The notes beneath the pieces are model-generated. The model worked only from the letters and a program-made list of their open reading frames with translations. It ran no database searches and was not told the origin of the DNA. This document shows, in pieces, positions 1 through 7,867 of a DNA stretch of 64,000 nucleotides. Positions within the stretch are counted from its first letter, which is position 1. Each line of letters opens with the position of its first letter. The stretch lies in contig OZ252037.1 in assembly GCA_965247695.1 (NCBI GenBank), forward strand, positions 4,960,001-5,024,000. The letters are read 5' to 3'. The position numbers were made by a program, and so were the translations under genes. The DNA is from Flavisolibacter sp965247695. GTDB taxonomy: Bacteria > Bacteroidota > Bacteroidia > Chitinophagales > Chitinophagaceae.

Positions 1-590
1 GGCGCTCCGCCTATCAGGCTTGCTTCGGTTACAAAGGGTGGGTTGCCGTAAATGTCCATCAACACCCAATATTGAAAGGCACGTAAAAAACGGGCTTCTC
101 TTGCGTATTGTTGAATGTTTGTTGCATCGGCGCCGCTGATGCCTCTTGCATTTACTTTATCACTGGCCGCCTCGCGAATGAAATCATTGCACAGCGTTAT
201 TTGGTAAAGAGAGCGGTAATAAAGACCCGTCAGGAAACTGTTGTTGGAACTCCAGTTCATGTTGTGAAAATCCTGAATGCCGGCATCGCCCCAACTAATT
301 ACGGCTTCATCGGTGCTCAACTCCTGCGCCTTCCAAAAAAGACGATAGAAATCAGAGAAGCCTTCGTCAATGCCTTGCACATCACCGTTACCCGCAGGAC
401 CGCTGTTGCCGGTGAGGGCAAAGGCACCATACACTTTCGCCAGCACTTGTTTGTAACCCGCCGGTGTGGAATACACAGTTTCGGAGGTCACGTCGTTGGT
501 AGGCGTCAGGTCGAGCTTTTTCGTGCAGGATTGAAATATACCAAGGCTCAACAAAAGCGCGGCGCCGGTTTTTAAAATTGTTTTTTTCAT
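1..590 (-). CDS. susD: SusD/RagB-family nutrient-binding lipoprotein (partial, N-terminal part)
   Basis: Surface lipoprotein that binds glycan in front of a SusC transporter. The reading frame starts at an ATG at 588-590 and runs off the left edge of the window, so only about 196 N-terminal codons are present. The N-terminus has a signal peptide and a lipobox ending in SCTKK, giving a lipidated Cys near residue 22. This is followed by the typical SusD opening (LDLTPTNDVTSETVYSTP) and helices containing NMNWSSNNSFLTGLY. It lies 23 nt downstream of the SusC gene, as expected for a susC-susD operon. The frame is open throughout. The substrate cannot be read from this part; the linked GH13 enzyme suggests an alpha-glucan. 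Confidence 0.93.
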   Translation of the reverse strand, partial: MKKTILKTGAALLLSLGIFQSCTKKLDLTPTNDVTSETVYSTPAGYKQVLAKVYGAFALTGNSGPAGNGDVQGIDEGFSDFYRLFWKAQELSTDEAVISWGDAGIQDFHNMNWSSNNSFLTGLYYRSLYQITLCNDFIREAASDKVNARGISGADATNIQQYAREARFLRAFQYWVLMDIYGNPPFVTEASLIGGA

Positions 591-613
591 ATTCGCTTCT
601 TTAGCAATCGTTA

Positions 614-3607
614 TTAGAAACTAAGGTTTGCGCTCAACACAAAGTTGCGTGGGCGTGGGTAAAAATTGTTGTCGATGCCACCGGCTACTTCAGGATCGAG
701 GCCGCGGTATTTGGTTACGACAAACACGTTCTGCACCGTGGCGCCAAAACGCAGGCTGGTATTTTTGCGAAGGAGGTTGCCTGCATTATAGCCTACGCTG
801 ATGTTGTCCATCCGCAAAAACGAAGCGTTCTCGATGTAATAGTCAGAGAAGAAATATTGGTCGCCGTTACCTGTAAAGTTTGTTTCCAGTACGTTTCTCG
901 AACCGTTGGCCAAAAAGCCAAGCGGATCAATCAGGTTGCGTTGCACGCCGGTATTGGAAAAACGGTTGTTGTAAACATAGTTGCCTAAGTTGGCACGCAT
1001 CGTAAACGAAGCATCAAAACGTTTGTAGCCAATATTGGCCGATGTGCCGAGGAACCATTCAGGATCTGGCGCCTTGTAGCGATAAAGGTCATCGCCGTTG
1101 ATGATGCCATCGCGGTTACGGTCTTCAAACAAACCTTCCACTGGCTTACCGCTCTTGTCGTAAATCTGTTGGTACACGTAAAAAGAGTTACGTGAATACC
1201 CTACCGATTGGATTTGAATGGTGCTGCCCACGCCACCTGCAATACCGCCCGTTAGGTTGCCGGGGAAGTTGGGGTTATTGGTAAAGGTCAGCTTCGTGAT
1301 TTTGTTCTGATTGTATGTGGCATTAAAGCCAAGGTCAATGTTGAAGTCGCGGCTTTTTACGATGGCCGTATTCAACGACAATTCCACACCGCGGTTTTCC
1401 ATCTCGCCAATGTTGGCGATGATTTTATTGGAGAAGTTAGTGCCTGCGGGCTGGTCAACTTCACTCAACAAATCCTTTGTTTTCTTCAGATAAACATCAA
1501 TCGTACCGGTGATGCGGTTGCTGGCGAAACCAAAGTCCAGACCTGCATTGTAAGTAGCGGTTTGCTCCCACTTCAGGTTGGGATTGTAACCCGATGGACG
1601 GTACAAGCTATAGTAAGCACTGCCGAATTGGTATCTCGCTCCCGAATCGGAAATAGAGTAGCGGGGCAGGTAATTGTACAAGCCGATGCCTTCCTGCTGG
1701 CCGGTAACGCCATAGCCCAAACGGACTTTTAAATCGGAGATGGCTTTGGAGTTTTTCAGGAAGTCTTCATCCTTTACACGCCAGGCAAAAGCGCCGGACG
1801 GAAAAGTACCCCAACGGTTGGCCTTTGAAAAGCGGCTCGACCCATCGCGGCGAACAGTGGCTGTTAAAAGATACTTTCCGTTGAAGGTATAGTTCAACCG
1901 GCCGAAGTAAGAGATGATGGTATTCTCCGGTTTGTCAAATGGAAACGTTATCGGGTTGGCGATGGTGCCGTCCGTTGTGCGATCGGGGAAGGCATAGTTC
2001 GTTGTCAAAAAGTTCTGGTACGAATAACCGGCTGTTACGTCAAAGCGGCTCGAGATGCTTTTTACATCTTTTGTATAATTCAAATAGCCTTCCAAGGTTG
2101 TATTGCTGCGCGTTTGTCGGTACTCATTGGCCACGCCGCTGTGGTATTTATTCGCTGCATCTTTAAAGCGATAGTAAGAGGAAGAGGCGCTGTCGGGAAC
2201 CTTTATTGTGCCTTTACCTTCAGCGATGTCGTAACCCACATTCAAATTAGCCCGCAGGTCTTGAAAGAAAGGCAGGCGGTAATCCAACTGAAGGTTGCCG
2301 ATGCTGCGCTTTACATTGCTGCGGTCATCACGTTGTTCTAACAAGCCCACCGGGTTGCGGGGCGCCAGCGAACGAAGGCCGGAGATGGAAGCCGGATCAA
2401 GCCATTCAAAATAACCACCAAAGCGTTTGCCGCCACTGGACACAGGTTGCGTCGGGTCGAAGCGAACGGCATTGCCAATGGAACCTTCATCTGCGAAACG
2501 CGATTTGCTGTACGAGCCTTTCAGGTTCAAATCCACACGCAGGGTTTTAAACAGCGTAGGGTTTACATTAATGGCCAGCGAGGTGCGTTGCAGATTGCCG
2601 GTGCGGAGGATACCGTTCTGATTCAGGTAACCCAACGAAACGCGGTAAGGCAAAACATTCTTAATGCCGCCCGTTACACTCAAGTTATTATCGGAAAGAA
2701 AGGCGCTGTTGAAAACCTGATCTTGCCAATCTGTATTGGCAGTGCCTAAAATAGCCGCTTGCGCCGCCGTGCCTTTAGCACGAACATAGGTCCTGAATTC
2801 ATCGGCAGACAACACATCGGCTTTTTTGGGCAAAGTGGAAATAGAATTTTGTGTGCTGAAGTTGAACCGCGCCTTTCCGTTTCGTCCTTTTTTTGTGGTG
2901 ATGATGATGACACCATTGGAGGCACGGGAGCCGTAGATAGCCGCTGCTGATGCATCTTTCAAAACATTGAAGGACTCGATGTCATTGGGATTGATTAAGG
3001 AAAGTGCATTGGCGCTGCCCGATATGCCGCCGTTGGCGATGGGCACGCCGTCAATTACAATCAGCGGATCGTTGCTGGCATTGAGCGAAGCGCCGCCGCG
3101 AATGCGGATGGTGCTGCCGGCGCCAGGTGCGCCGCCGTTGGACGTAATCTGTACACCGGCCACTTTACCCGCAATTAGTTGCTCGGGGGTAACGATAGCG
3201 CCTTTCTGAAAGTCTTTGGCGGTAACCGCCGTAACCGAACCGGTAAGGTCGCGTTTGCGGGCCGTGCCGTAACCTATTACCACTACTTCGCTAAGGTTTC
3301 CTGCGGTCGGTTGCAAGGTTACTTCACTCGCACTACGACCCGCGATGCTTACCTCACGGGAACCATACCCTACCGATGAAAAAACAAGCGTGGTGGCGGA
3401 AGCCGGAACCGACAAGGACCACGTGCCACCGTCCGCAGTGGTGGTTCCTCTTGACGTTTGGCCTTTTACTGAAACCGATACACCGGGAATGCCGCGTCCG
3501 GTAGTATCAAGCACACGGCCGGTAATTACTTTGTCTTGCGCCGCGGCGGAAAGTGAGAGCAGCAGGAGGGGCAAGCAAATCGCATAAAGCAATCTTCTCA
3601 TGTACAT
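614..3607 (-). CDS. susC: SusC/RagA-family TonB-linked outer membrane transporter
   Basis: Outer-membrane TonB-dependent importer for oligosaccharides, 997 aa. Domains in order: signal peptide (about 1-23, ending AAA-Q); carboxypeptidase-regulatory-like beta domain (ITGRVLDTTGRGIPGVSVSVKG, about 28-105); TonB box/linker VVVIGYGTARKRDLTGSV; plug domain with the SusC signature IRIRGGASLNASNDPLIVIDG (about 165-190); then a long beta-barrel ending in an aromatic residue (LSANLSF), which suits BAM recognition. Two ATG codons lie close together (M-Y-M-R-R); the inner one at 3601 gives a more usual signal peptide. The 148-bp region upstream, between it and the regulator gene, probably holds its own promoter and the palindrome at 3636-3653. 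The length is normal for the family. Confidence 0.96.
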   Translation of the reverse strand: MYMRRLLYAICLPLLLLSLSAAAQDKVITGRVLDTTGRGIPGVSVSVKGQTSRGTTTADGGTWSLSVPASATTLVFSSVGYGSREVSIAGRSASEVTLQPTAGNLSEVVVIGYGTARKRDLTGSVTAVTAKDFQKGAIVTPEQLIAGKVAGVQITSNGGAPGAGSTIRIRGGASLNASNDPLIVIDGVPIANGGISGSANALSLINPNDIESFNVLKDASAAAIYGSRASNGVIIITTKKGRNGKARFNFSTQNSISTLPKKADVLSADEFRTYVRAKGTAAQAAILGTANTDWQDQVFNSAFLSDNNLSVTGGIKNVLPYRVSLGYLNQNGILRTGNLQRTSLAINVNPTLFKTLRVDLNLKGSYSKSRFADEGSIGNAVRFDPTQPVSSGGKRFGGYFEWLDPASISGLRSLAPRNPVGLLEQRDDRSNVKRSIGNLQLDYRLPFFQDLRANLNVGYDIAEGKGTIKVPDSASSSYYRFKDAANKYHSGVANEYRQTRSNTTLEGYLNYTKDVKSISSRFDVTAGYSYQNFLTTNYAFPDRTTDGTIANPITFPFDKPENTIISYFGRLNYTFNGKYLLTATVRRDGSSRFSKANRWGTFPSGAFAWRVKDEDFLKNSKAISDLKVRLGYGVTGQQEGIGLYNYLPRYSISDSGARYQFGSAYYSLYRPSGYNPNLKWEQTATYNAGLDFGFASNRITGTIDVYLKKTKDLLSEVDQPAGTNFSNKIIANIGEMENRGVELSLNTAIVKSRDFNIDLGFNATYNQNKITKLTFTNNPNFPGNLTGGIAGGVGSTIQIQSVGYSRNSFYVYQQIYDKSGKPVEGLFEDRNRDGIINGDDLYRYKAPDPEWFLGTSANIGYKRFDASFTMRANLGNYVYNNRFSNTGVQRNLIDPLGFLANGSRNVLETNFTGNGDQYFFSDYYIENASFLRMDNISVGYNAGNLLRKNTSLRFGATVQNVFVVTKYRGLDPEVAGGIDNNFYPRPRNFVLSANLSF

Positions 3608-3635
3608 AAAGCAATCGAGTATTAAAGTTTAAAAA

Positions 3636-3653
3636 TTAGTAGCAGTCAACTAA
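3636..3653. promoter_or_regulatory. Candidate operator: TTAGT-N8-ACTAA palindrome upstream of susC
   Basis: An 18-bp inverted repeat (TTAGT, 8-nt spacer, ACTAA) lies about 30-45 nt upstream of the susC start, between susC and the NrtR-like regulator gene. The position suits a binding site for that regulator, but this is inference: the arms are only 5 bp and the surrounding sequence is AT-rich. Confidence 0.3.
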
Positions 3654-3755
3654 TGTGTAAAAAGAACACAATGATAGAGCCTTTTTTCAATCCTAAAAAA
3701 TTTCTCCGGCCTTTTTCGCCGAAAGCCTTTCGCAAGGCCACAAGTGAGTTTTATT

Positions 3756-4481
3756 TTACTGAACGGTCAAAATTTGTTCAACGCTAACGGCCGAACGGGC
3801 GCCTTTTTTCAAAGCCGGCCGCAACTGGTACAGCTTACCGGGCCGGTGTGGCTTGTCTTCCTCCATCTGGTTCAAGTCCACCAGCCAGTCTTTTGCCGTG
3901 ATGCGCTTTCGAAAGTTGCGGCGGTCCAATTCAACTCCCAGGATGGCTTCGTATAAATCCTGCAGTTCGCGCAGCGAAAACTTTTCGGGAAGCAGATTGA
4001 AAACGATCGGGTGTTCCATTGCTTTTTCCCGCAACTGCTGCAGGCAAGTGTCTAAAATAATTTTATGGTCAAAAGCCAGTTGGTTAATGTCGGCCACGTT
4101 GTGCCAAGCCACGTCGTTGTGTGTAATCTTTAATTTGTTGTGCTTACTGTTAACGAGTGAAAAGTAAGCCGTGGTTACCACGCGGCCCGAAGGGTGGCGA
4201 ACTACGTTGCCAAAAGTGTGTACCTGCTCCAAGTAAACATCGTGCAGGCCGGTACGCTCCCTCAACACGCGGTACGGCGCTTCTTCCAAGTCTTCATCGG
4301 GTTTAATTAAATCGCCCAATAAAGAATGCAAGCCTTCAAATTCTTTCAGGTCCGATTCAATGAGCAAAACTTTTAGCGCCTTGTCCCGGTAGCTAAAGAT
4401 GACGCAATCCACCGACAGGGCGATGTTGAAATAATCTTTGTGACTGATTTTTTCAAGGGCAGCCGTTTTTAGTTTTGGCAT
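3756..4481 (-). CDS. NrtR/AraR-type transcriptional regulator (degenerate Nudix domain + winged helix)
   Basis: A 241-aa protein with an N-terminal Nudix fold (about 15-150) and a C-terminal winged-helix domain (about 160-230, containing FSLRELQDLYEAILGVELD and the recognition-helix-like RRNFRKRI). This architecture is that of NrtR-family regulators, which include the sugar-responsive AraR of Bacteroides. The Nudix box GDLIKPDEDLEEAPYRVLRE is degenerate: the RE of the consensus reads RV and the EE reads ER. Hydrolysis is therefore unlikely and the domain probably only binds ligand. The gene starts 6 nt after the GH13 amylase stop codon, so the two are co-transcribed. It precedes susCD, which it is inferred to control, probably in response to a sugar or sugar nucleotide. 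Confidence 0.85.
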   Translation of the reverse strand: MPKLKTAALEKISHKDYFNIALSVDCVIFSYRDKALKVLLIESDLKEFEGLHSLLGDLIKPDEDLEEAPYRVLRERTGLHDVYLEQVHTFGNVVRHPSGRVVTTAYFSLVNSKHNKLKITHNDVAWHNVADINQLAFDHKIILDTCLQQLREKAMEHPIVFNLLPEKFSLRELQDLYEAILGVELDRRNFRKRITAKDWLVDLNQMEEDKPHRPGKLYQLRPALKKGARSAVSVEQILTVQ

Positions 4482-4487
4482 AACTGC

Positions 4488-7364
4488 TTATTTAGTGGTT
4501 ATGGAAATGGAAACCGTTTTGGTATAGCCCGCCGCCTGTACTTTCAAAAAATAAGTTCCGGCTGCAAGCTGCGGTGCGGGTAAGGTAAGCACTTTTGTTC
4601 CCGCCGCCACGGAGCCGTCATACAATTTTGCCAACGTCTGGCCAGTACTGCTATACAGTTCCACCACCGGTTTACCGGCCTGCGGCATTTTGAGTTCCAG
4701 ATAAATCAGACCGGCTGTAACAGGGTTAGGATATGCCTTTACTTCCAAAGTTGTTCCGTTCCAAGGCACATTGTTCACCGGCGTTACCGATAGGTTGTTC
4801 ACGTTGCGGTTTACGTACACGTGGTACTCGCCGGGTTGCAGCGTAAAACTTTGGGCCGATCCGGTGGACGAATGAATGAAGTTGCCGAAGTAGTCGTACC
4901 AGGTTCCTGACGTTGGGAAGGTAACGGTGCCCGTGGTGGCCGTTACATCAAAATTGCCAATCACCACTAAATCAGCAGTATCGCCGGTAGTAGTTACCTT
5001 TATCCATTTAAAAGCACCGCCCAAGCTGCGGTCAATAGCGCCGGATTGAAAAGCGCCTGCGTAACGCGAATCAAAGCGCAAACGGTTTAAGCCGGCATAC
5101 ACGTCGTAAACAGCTTTGCGCCGTGCATCCGTTTTGTAATCCCAGCGAATGGGCTTGGGATCGAGCTTGGTGTTGCAATCGCCGCCGTCGCCGTTGGTGG
5201 CGAGGTAACAGCGGGAGTAATCGTAACCCAGTTCGCCAAATTCCCAAATCATTTTGGGGCCGGGAATGGTGAGCAGAAAGGCGGCGTTCAACTCCATCCG
5301 CTTCAATGCCGTCGCGGTGTCTTTTACGTTATAACTGCCTGATGAATTACCGTACTTGATGTTTTTGAACGTCACTCTTTCTTCATCGTGGCTTTCCATA
5401 AATGTAACCAGTCCGGGCTTGGTCCAGCCTTTTGTCGTGTAAAGCCCCTGATCAAAATTGGAGTTGCCGAGATAGCCCATGGAAGCTTCCTGGTACTGCG
5501 TCCACACACTGGCCCAAAGCATCAGGTCGTAATCCGATAGCTCTTTTTCTTCGGTGTTATCACAGAAGTGTTCGAGAATCATGTAAGCGGCCGCATTGGC
5601 TTTCCTTGCTGAATCGGCATAACCTTTTATGATGGCGATGCGGCTGGCATCGTAAGCCGACAGAGCGGCGTCGGTAGTGGTGACTTTTTGCGTAAGCCCT
5701 TTGGTGAAGTCGAGCCGGTATCCGTCCAACTTGTATTCCGTTAGCCAATGTTTCAGCACCCGGCCGAAGAAGTATTTAGTATCGGGGCTTTCGTGGTTGA
5801 AATCGTCGCCGAAGTTGAGCGAGGCGTGGGGCGCCGTGGGGTTGTACCACGGATTGTTGGCGAGACCGTACAAGTCGCGCAGCGGCGAGGGGCCGTAGGT
5901 GTGGTTGAGCACCATGTCCATAATGACGGCGATGCCGTTCTTGTGGGCGGAGTCAACAAATTCTTTGATGCTGTTCTTCGGACCATAATATTTATCGGGG
6001 GCGAAGTATTGATAGCCGTTATAGCCCCAACTACTGTTGCCTTCAAACTCATTGAAAGGCATTACTTCGATAGCATTTACGCCGAGGCGCTTTAAATAAT
6101 TCAATGTATCCTTCAAGGTCTTCCAATCATGCGCCGCTACAAAATCACGAAGGAGCAATTCGTAAATGATGAGGCCACGTTTGTCGGGTTGCGTATAATT
6201 ATTTACGACCCATGTGTAAGCAGGTGCCTGCGGTTGCAGCACACTCACCATTCCGCTTTGGCCAGCAGGATAGGCTTTTAAATTGGGATAAGTGGTGGAA
6301 GAAATACCGCCGTCGTTGTTCGGGTCTAGAACCTTTTCCGTGTACGGGTCGGCAATTTTTATGTTACCGTCCACTACGTATTGATAAGCGTATTCGGTGC
6401 CGGCGGTAAGGCCGGTAAGGGTTGTCCAAAAGAACTTGCCATCCGGCGTTTTGTTCATCAATGTTGGCGTCCAATTGTTGAACTCACCAATGACGGTAGC
6501 GTAGCCCTTATTCGGCGCACGAAGCACCAAGGTTGCCGAGGTGCTGCTGATGTAATTGATACCGTCCTGCACACCGGCGGGCAAGGCCGCTATGGGCGAG
6601 GTGGGTGTACCGATTTGTAGTTGGAGCGTATCAGCGGCACCGCCTGAAGGGCCGGTGACTTCGGCCACTAAAGTGTAAAAGCCGGCTGCCGGAAACGACA
6701 CCGTCGCCACCACGGAATCAGACGTGCCGACTGTGTTGACCGCACCGGTGAATGCCGTTGTGCCGTTCACACGGAGCGTATAGGAAGTAGCGCCGGTTGT
6801 ATAGGCTTTAATGGCATAGCTGCCGATGGGGAAGTTGGCCTGCTCGGTAACGCGGTTATAAGTGGGTTGCAAAGCCGGCGCAAAAAATTGAACAGCGGGC
6901 GAGGAGTTGTAAACCGGAATGTACATGTCGGAGTTGTCGGCGTTGCGCTGCACCGCGTTGCCGTTGCCGTTGCGGAAGAGGATGGCAATCTTCCGGATAG
7001 TTTCGCCGGCCGGTACGCCATAGTAGGTTTTCAAGCTGCCGGAAATCGTGAATTGCCACTTGTTGCTGCCAATGTATATTGCTTGCAACTGGGCATTGGG
7101 CGCATTGAAATTTTGGTTGAACTTGACGTAACGCCAGTCGCTGGCGCTTGTACTCAAATTGGTGATCACTCCGGTGTGGACATACACATCCGTGGCTGGC
7201 GTGTAGTTAAGCAAACCCTTGTTGCCTTTGTTCGCATCCATCGTTATTACGAAGGTTTGCGAAACATTGTTTTCGGTTGGGAAAGGCGGTGACCAGGTAA
7301 GCAGTTGTGAAAAAGAACCGAGGCCGCAACACAGTACGGCAACCAAAAGCAGCAATCGTTTCAT
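4488..7364 (-). CDS. Secreted GH13 alpha-amylase/pullulanase-like enzyme with T9SS sorting domain
   Basis: A 958-aa secreted glycoside hydrolase predicted to cleave alpha-glucans. Domains: signal peptide (1-19); beta-sandwich domains (about 20-255); CBM48/isoamylase-type N-terminal domain (about 270-345, GEFNNW); GH13 barrel (about 395-800); C-terminal beta domain; T9SS type A sorting domain (about 880-958, opening KAYPNPV and ending KTVSISITTK). The GH13 conserved regions are all present: DMVLNH (D483), GYRLDFTKG (nucleophile D552), ILEHF (acid/base E598) and FMESHDEE (D660). Export would go through the T9SS, whose SprA component is encoded further along this window. It is first in a probable operon with the regulator, upstream of susCD. 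Exact specificity (amylase, neopullulanase or pullulanase) cannot be fixed from sequence alone. Confidence 0.94.
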   Translation of the reverse strand: MKRLLLLVAVLCCGLGSFSQLLTWSPPFPTENNVSQTFVITMDANKGNKGLLNYTPATDVYVHTGVITNLSTSASDWRYVKFNQNFNAPNAQLQAIYIGSNKWQFTISGSLKTYYGVPAGETIRKIAILFRNGNGNAVQRNADNSDMYIPVYNSSPAVQFFAPALQPTYNRVTEQANFPIGSYAIKAYTTGATSYTLRVNGTTAFTGAVNTVGTSDSVVATVSFPAAGFYTLVAEVTGPSGGAADTLQLQIGTPTSPIAALPAGVQDGINYISSTSATLVLRAPNKGYATVIGEFNNWTPTLMNKTPDGKFFWTTLTGLTAGTEYAYQYVVDGNIKIADPYTEKVLDPNNDGGISSTTYPNLKAYPAGQSGMVSVLQPQAPAYTWVVNNYTQPDKRGLIIYELLLRDFVAAHDWKTLKDTLNYLKRLGVNAIEVMPFNEFEGNSSWGYNGYQYFAPDKYYGPKNSIKEFVDSAHKNGIAVIMDMVLNHTYGPSPLRDLYGLANNPWYNPTAPHASLNFGDDFNHESPDTKYFFGRVLKHWLTEYKLDGYRLDFTKGLTQKVTTTDAALSAYDASRIAIIKGYADSARKANAAAYMILEHFCDNTEEKELSDYDLMLWASVWTQYQEASMGYLGNSNFDQGLYTTKGWTKPGLVTFMESHDEERVTFKNIKYGNSSGSYNVKDTATALKRMELNAAFLLTIPGPKMIWEFGELGYDYSRCYLATNGDGGDCNTKLDPKPIRWDYKTDARRKAVYDVYAGLNRLRFDSRYAGAFQSGAIDRSLGGAFKWIKVTTTGDTADLVVIGNFDVTATTGTVTFPTSGTWYDYFGNFIHSSTGSAQSFTLQPGEYHVYVNRNVNNLSVTPVNNVPWNGTTLEVKAYPNPVTAGLIYLELKMPQAGKPVVELYSSTGQTLAKLYDGSVAAGTKVLTLPAPQLAAGTYFLKVQAAGYTKTVSISITTK

Positions 7365-7436
7365 TGAAATAGGTTTGCGGCGCTAAAGATATACGGAATA
7401 TGTACAAGGCACACATTGGGAGGAAAAATTTTGGGC

Positions 7437-7468
7437 CTCACCCCGACCTCTCTCCGTGTGGAGAGGGG
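7437..7468. repeat. REP-like palindromic repeat, copy 1
   Basis: The unit CTCACCCC...CTCTCC...GGAGAGGGG can form a hairpin through CTCTCC and GGAGAG. Related copies are at 50075-50113, 50296-50316 (inverse orientation) and 51656-51684. Copies 1 and 51656 are both followed by a GCTTACGC motif and then by the longer dispersed repeat. Confidence 0.75.
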
Positions 7469-7617
7469 CAAGGCTTACGCCGGTGTTTGTTGCGCGGTAT
7501 TCCCTTATGTTCTTCAAGCAGGTTACTAATGCAATGAATTTGACCTGTCATCCCGAGGAACGAGGGATCTGTGGATGGTGCTTGAATAACTTATGAAATC
7601 AGTAAAACTATTTGCCA

Positions 7618-7796
7618 CTTTTTCTCACAGCGGAACGCACAGATGCCCCGTGTCTCGGCATGACAAGTCACAGGCGTTATAATTACGGACTGATTGAAAG
7701 TTAAAAGAGTGAGTCTGCTATGCTCAATAGACTTACAAAGCGTACACGCTGTGCGACGCAACAGGCGCTCAATCGTTATTCTGGCCTCTGGTTCAT
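7618..7796 (-). repeat. Dispersed ~178-bp repeat, copy A
   Basis: Read on the minus strand this segment aligns with 51740-51917 at almost equal length. Shared blocks, in the same order, are GAACCAGA, GCG(C/T)CTGTTGCGTCG, CTATTG-GCAT, ATTATAACGCCT, CTTGTCATGCCGA / CCTGTCATGCCGA, GGCATCTGTGCGTTC and GCTGTGAGAAAA. A third, short copy of its left end is at 17477-17514. Its sequence is not recognised as a named element and no ORF is conserved between copies. Confidence 0.72.
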
Positions 7797-7867
7797 AAGC
7801 CTCAACCAATAATGATAACTGTTTCTCCTCTGTTTTCTGTCTTCTTCTGCACCCTATTTTTACGCCC

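Larger units (their letters stand above)
7365..7867. other. Repeat-rich intergenic region between GH13 and ligA
   Basis: This 503-bp divergent intergenic region has no convincing gene. It holds a short REP-like palindrome (7437-7468), a GTCATCCCGAGGAACGAGGG unit near 7548 of the kind common in Bacteroidota genomes, and one copy of a dispersed repeat of about 178 bp (7618-7796). A weak -7-like box (TATCTTTA on the minus strand, near 7390) precedes the GH13 gene. Confidence 0.6.

Noticed and set aside
108..575. Plus-strand open frame of 155 codons at the left edge
   Set aside because: It is the antisense shadow of the SusD gene, whose lipoprotein signal and family motifs are clear on the minus strand.
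3656..3755. Bacteroidota promoter for susC (TATCATTG near 3672)
   Set aside because: One mismatch in the -7 box and no TTTG at a usable distance; too weak to annotate.
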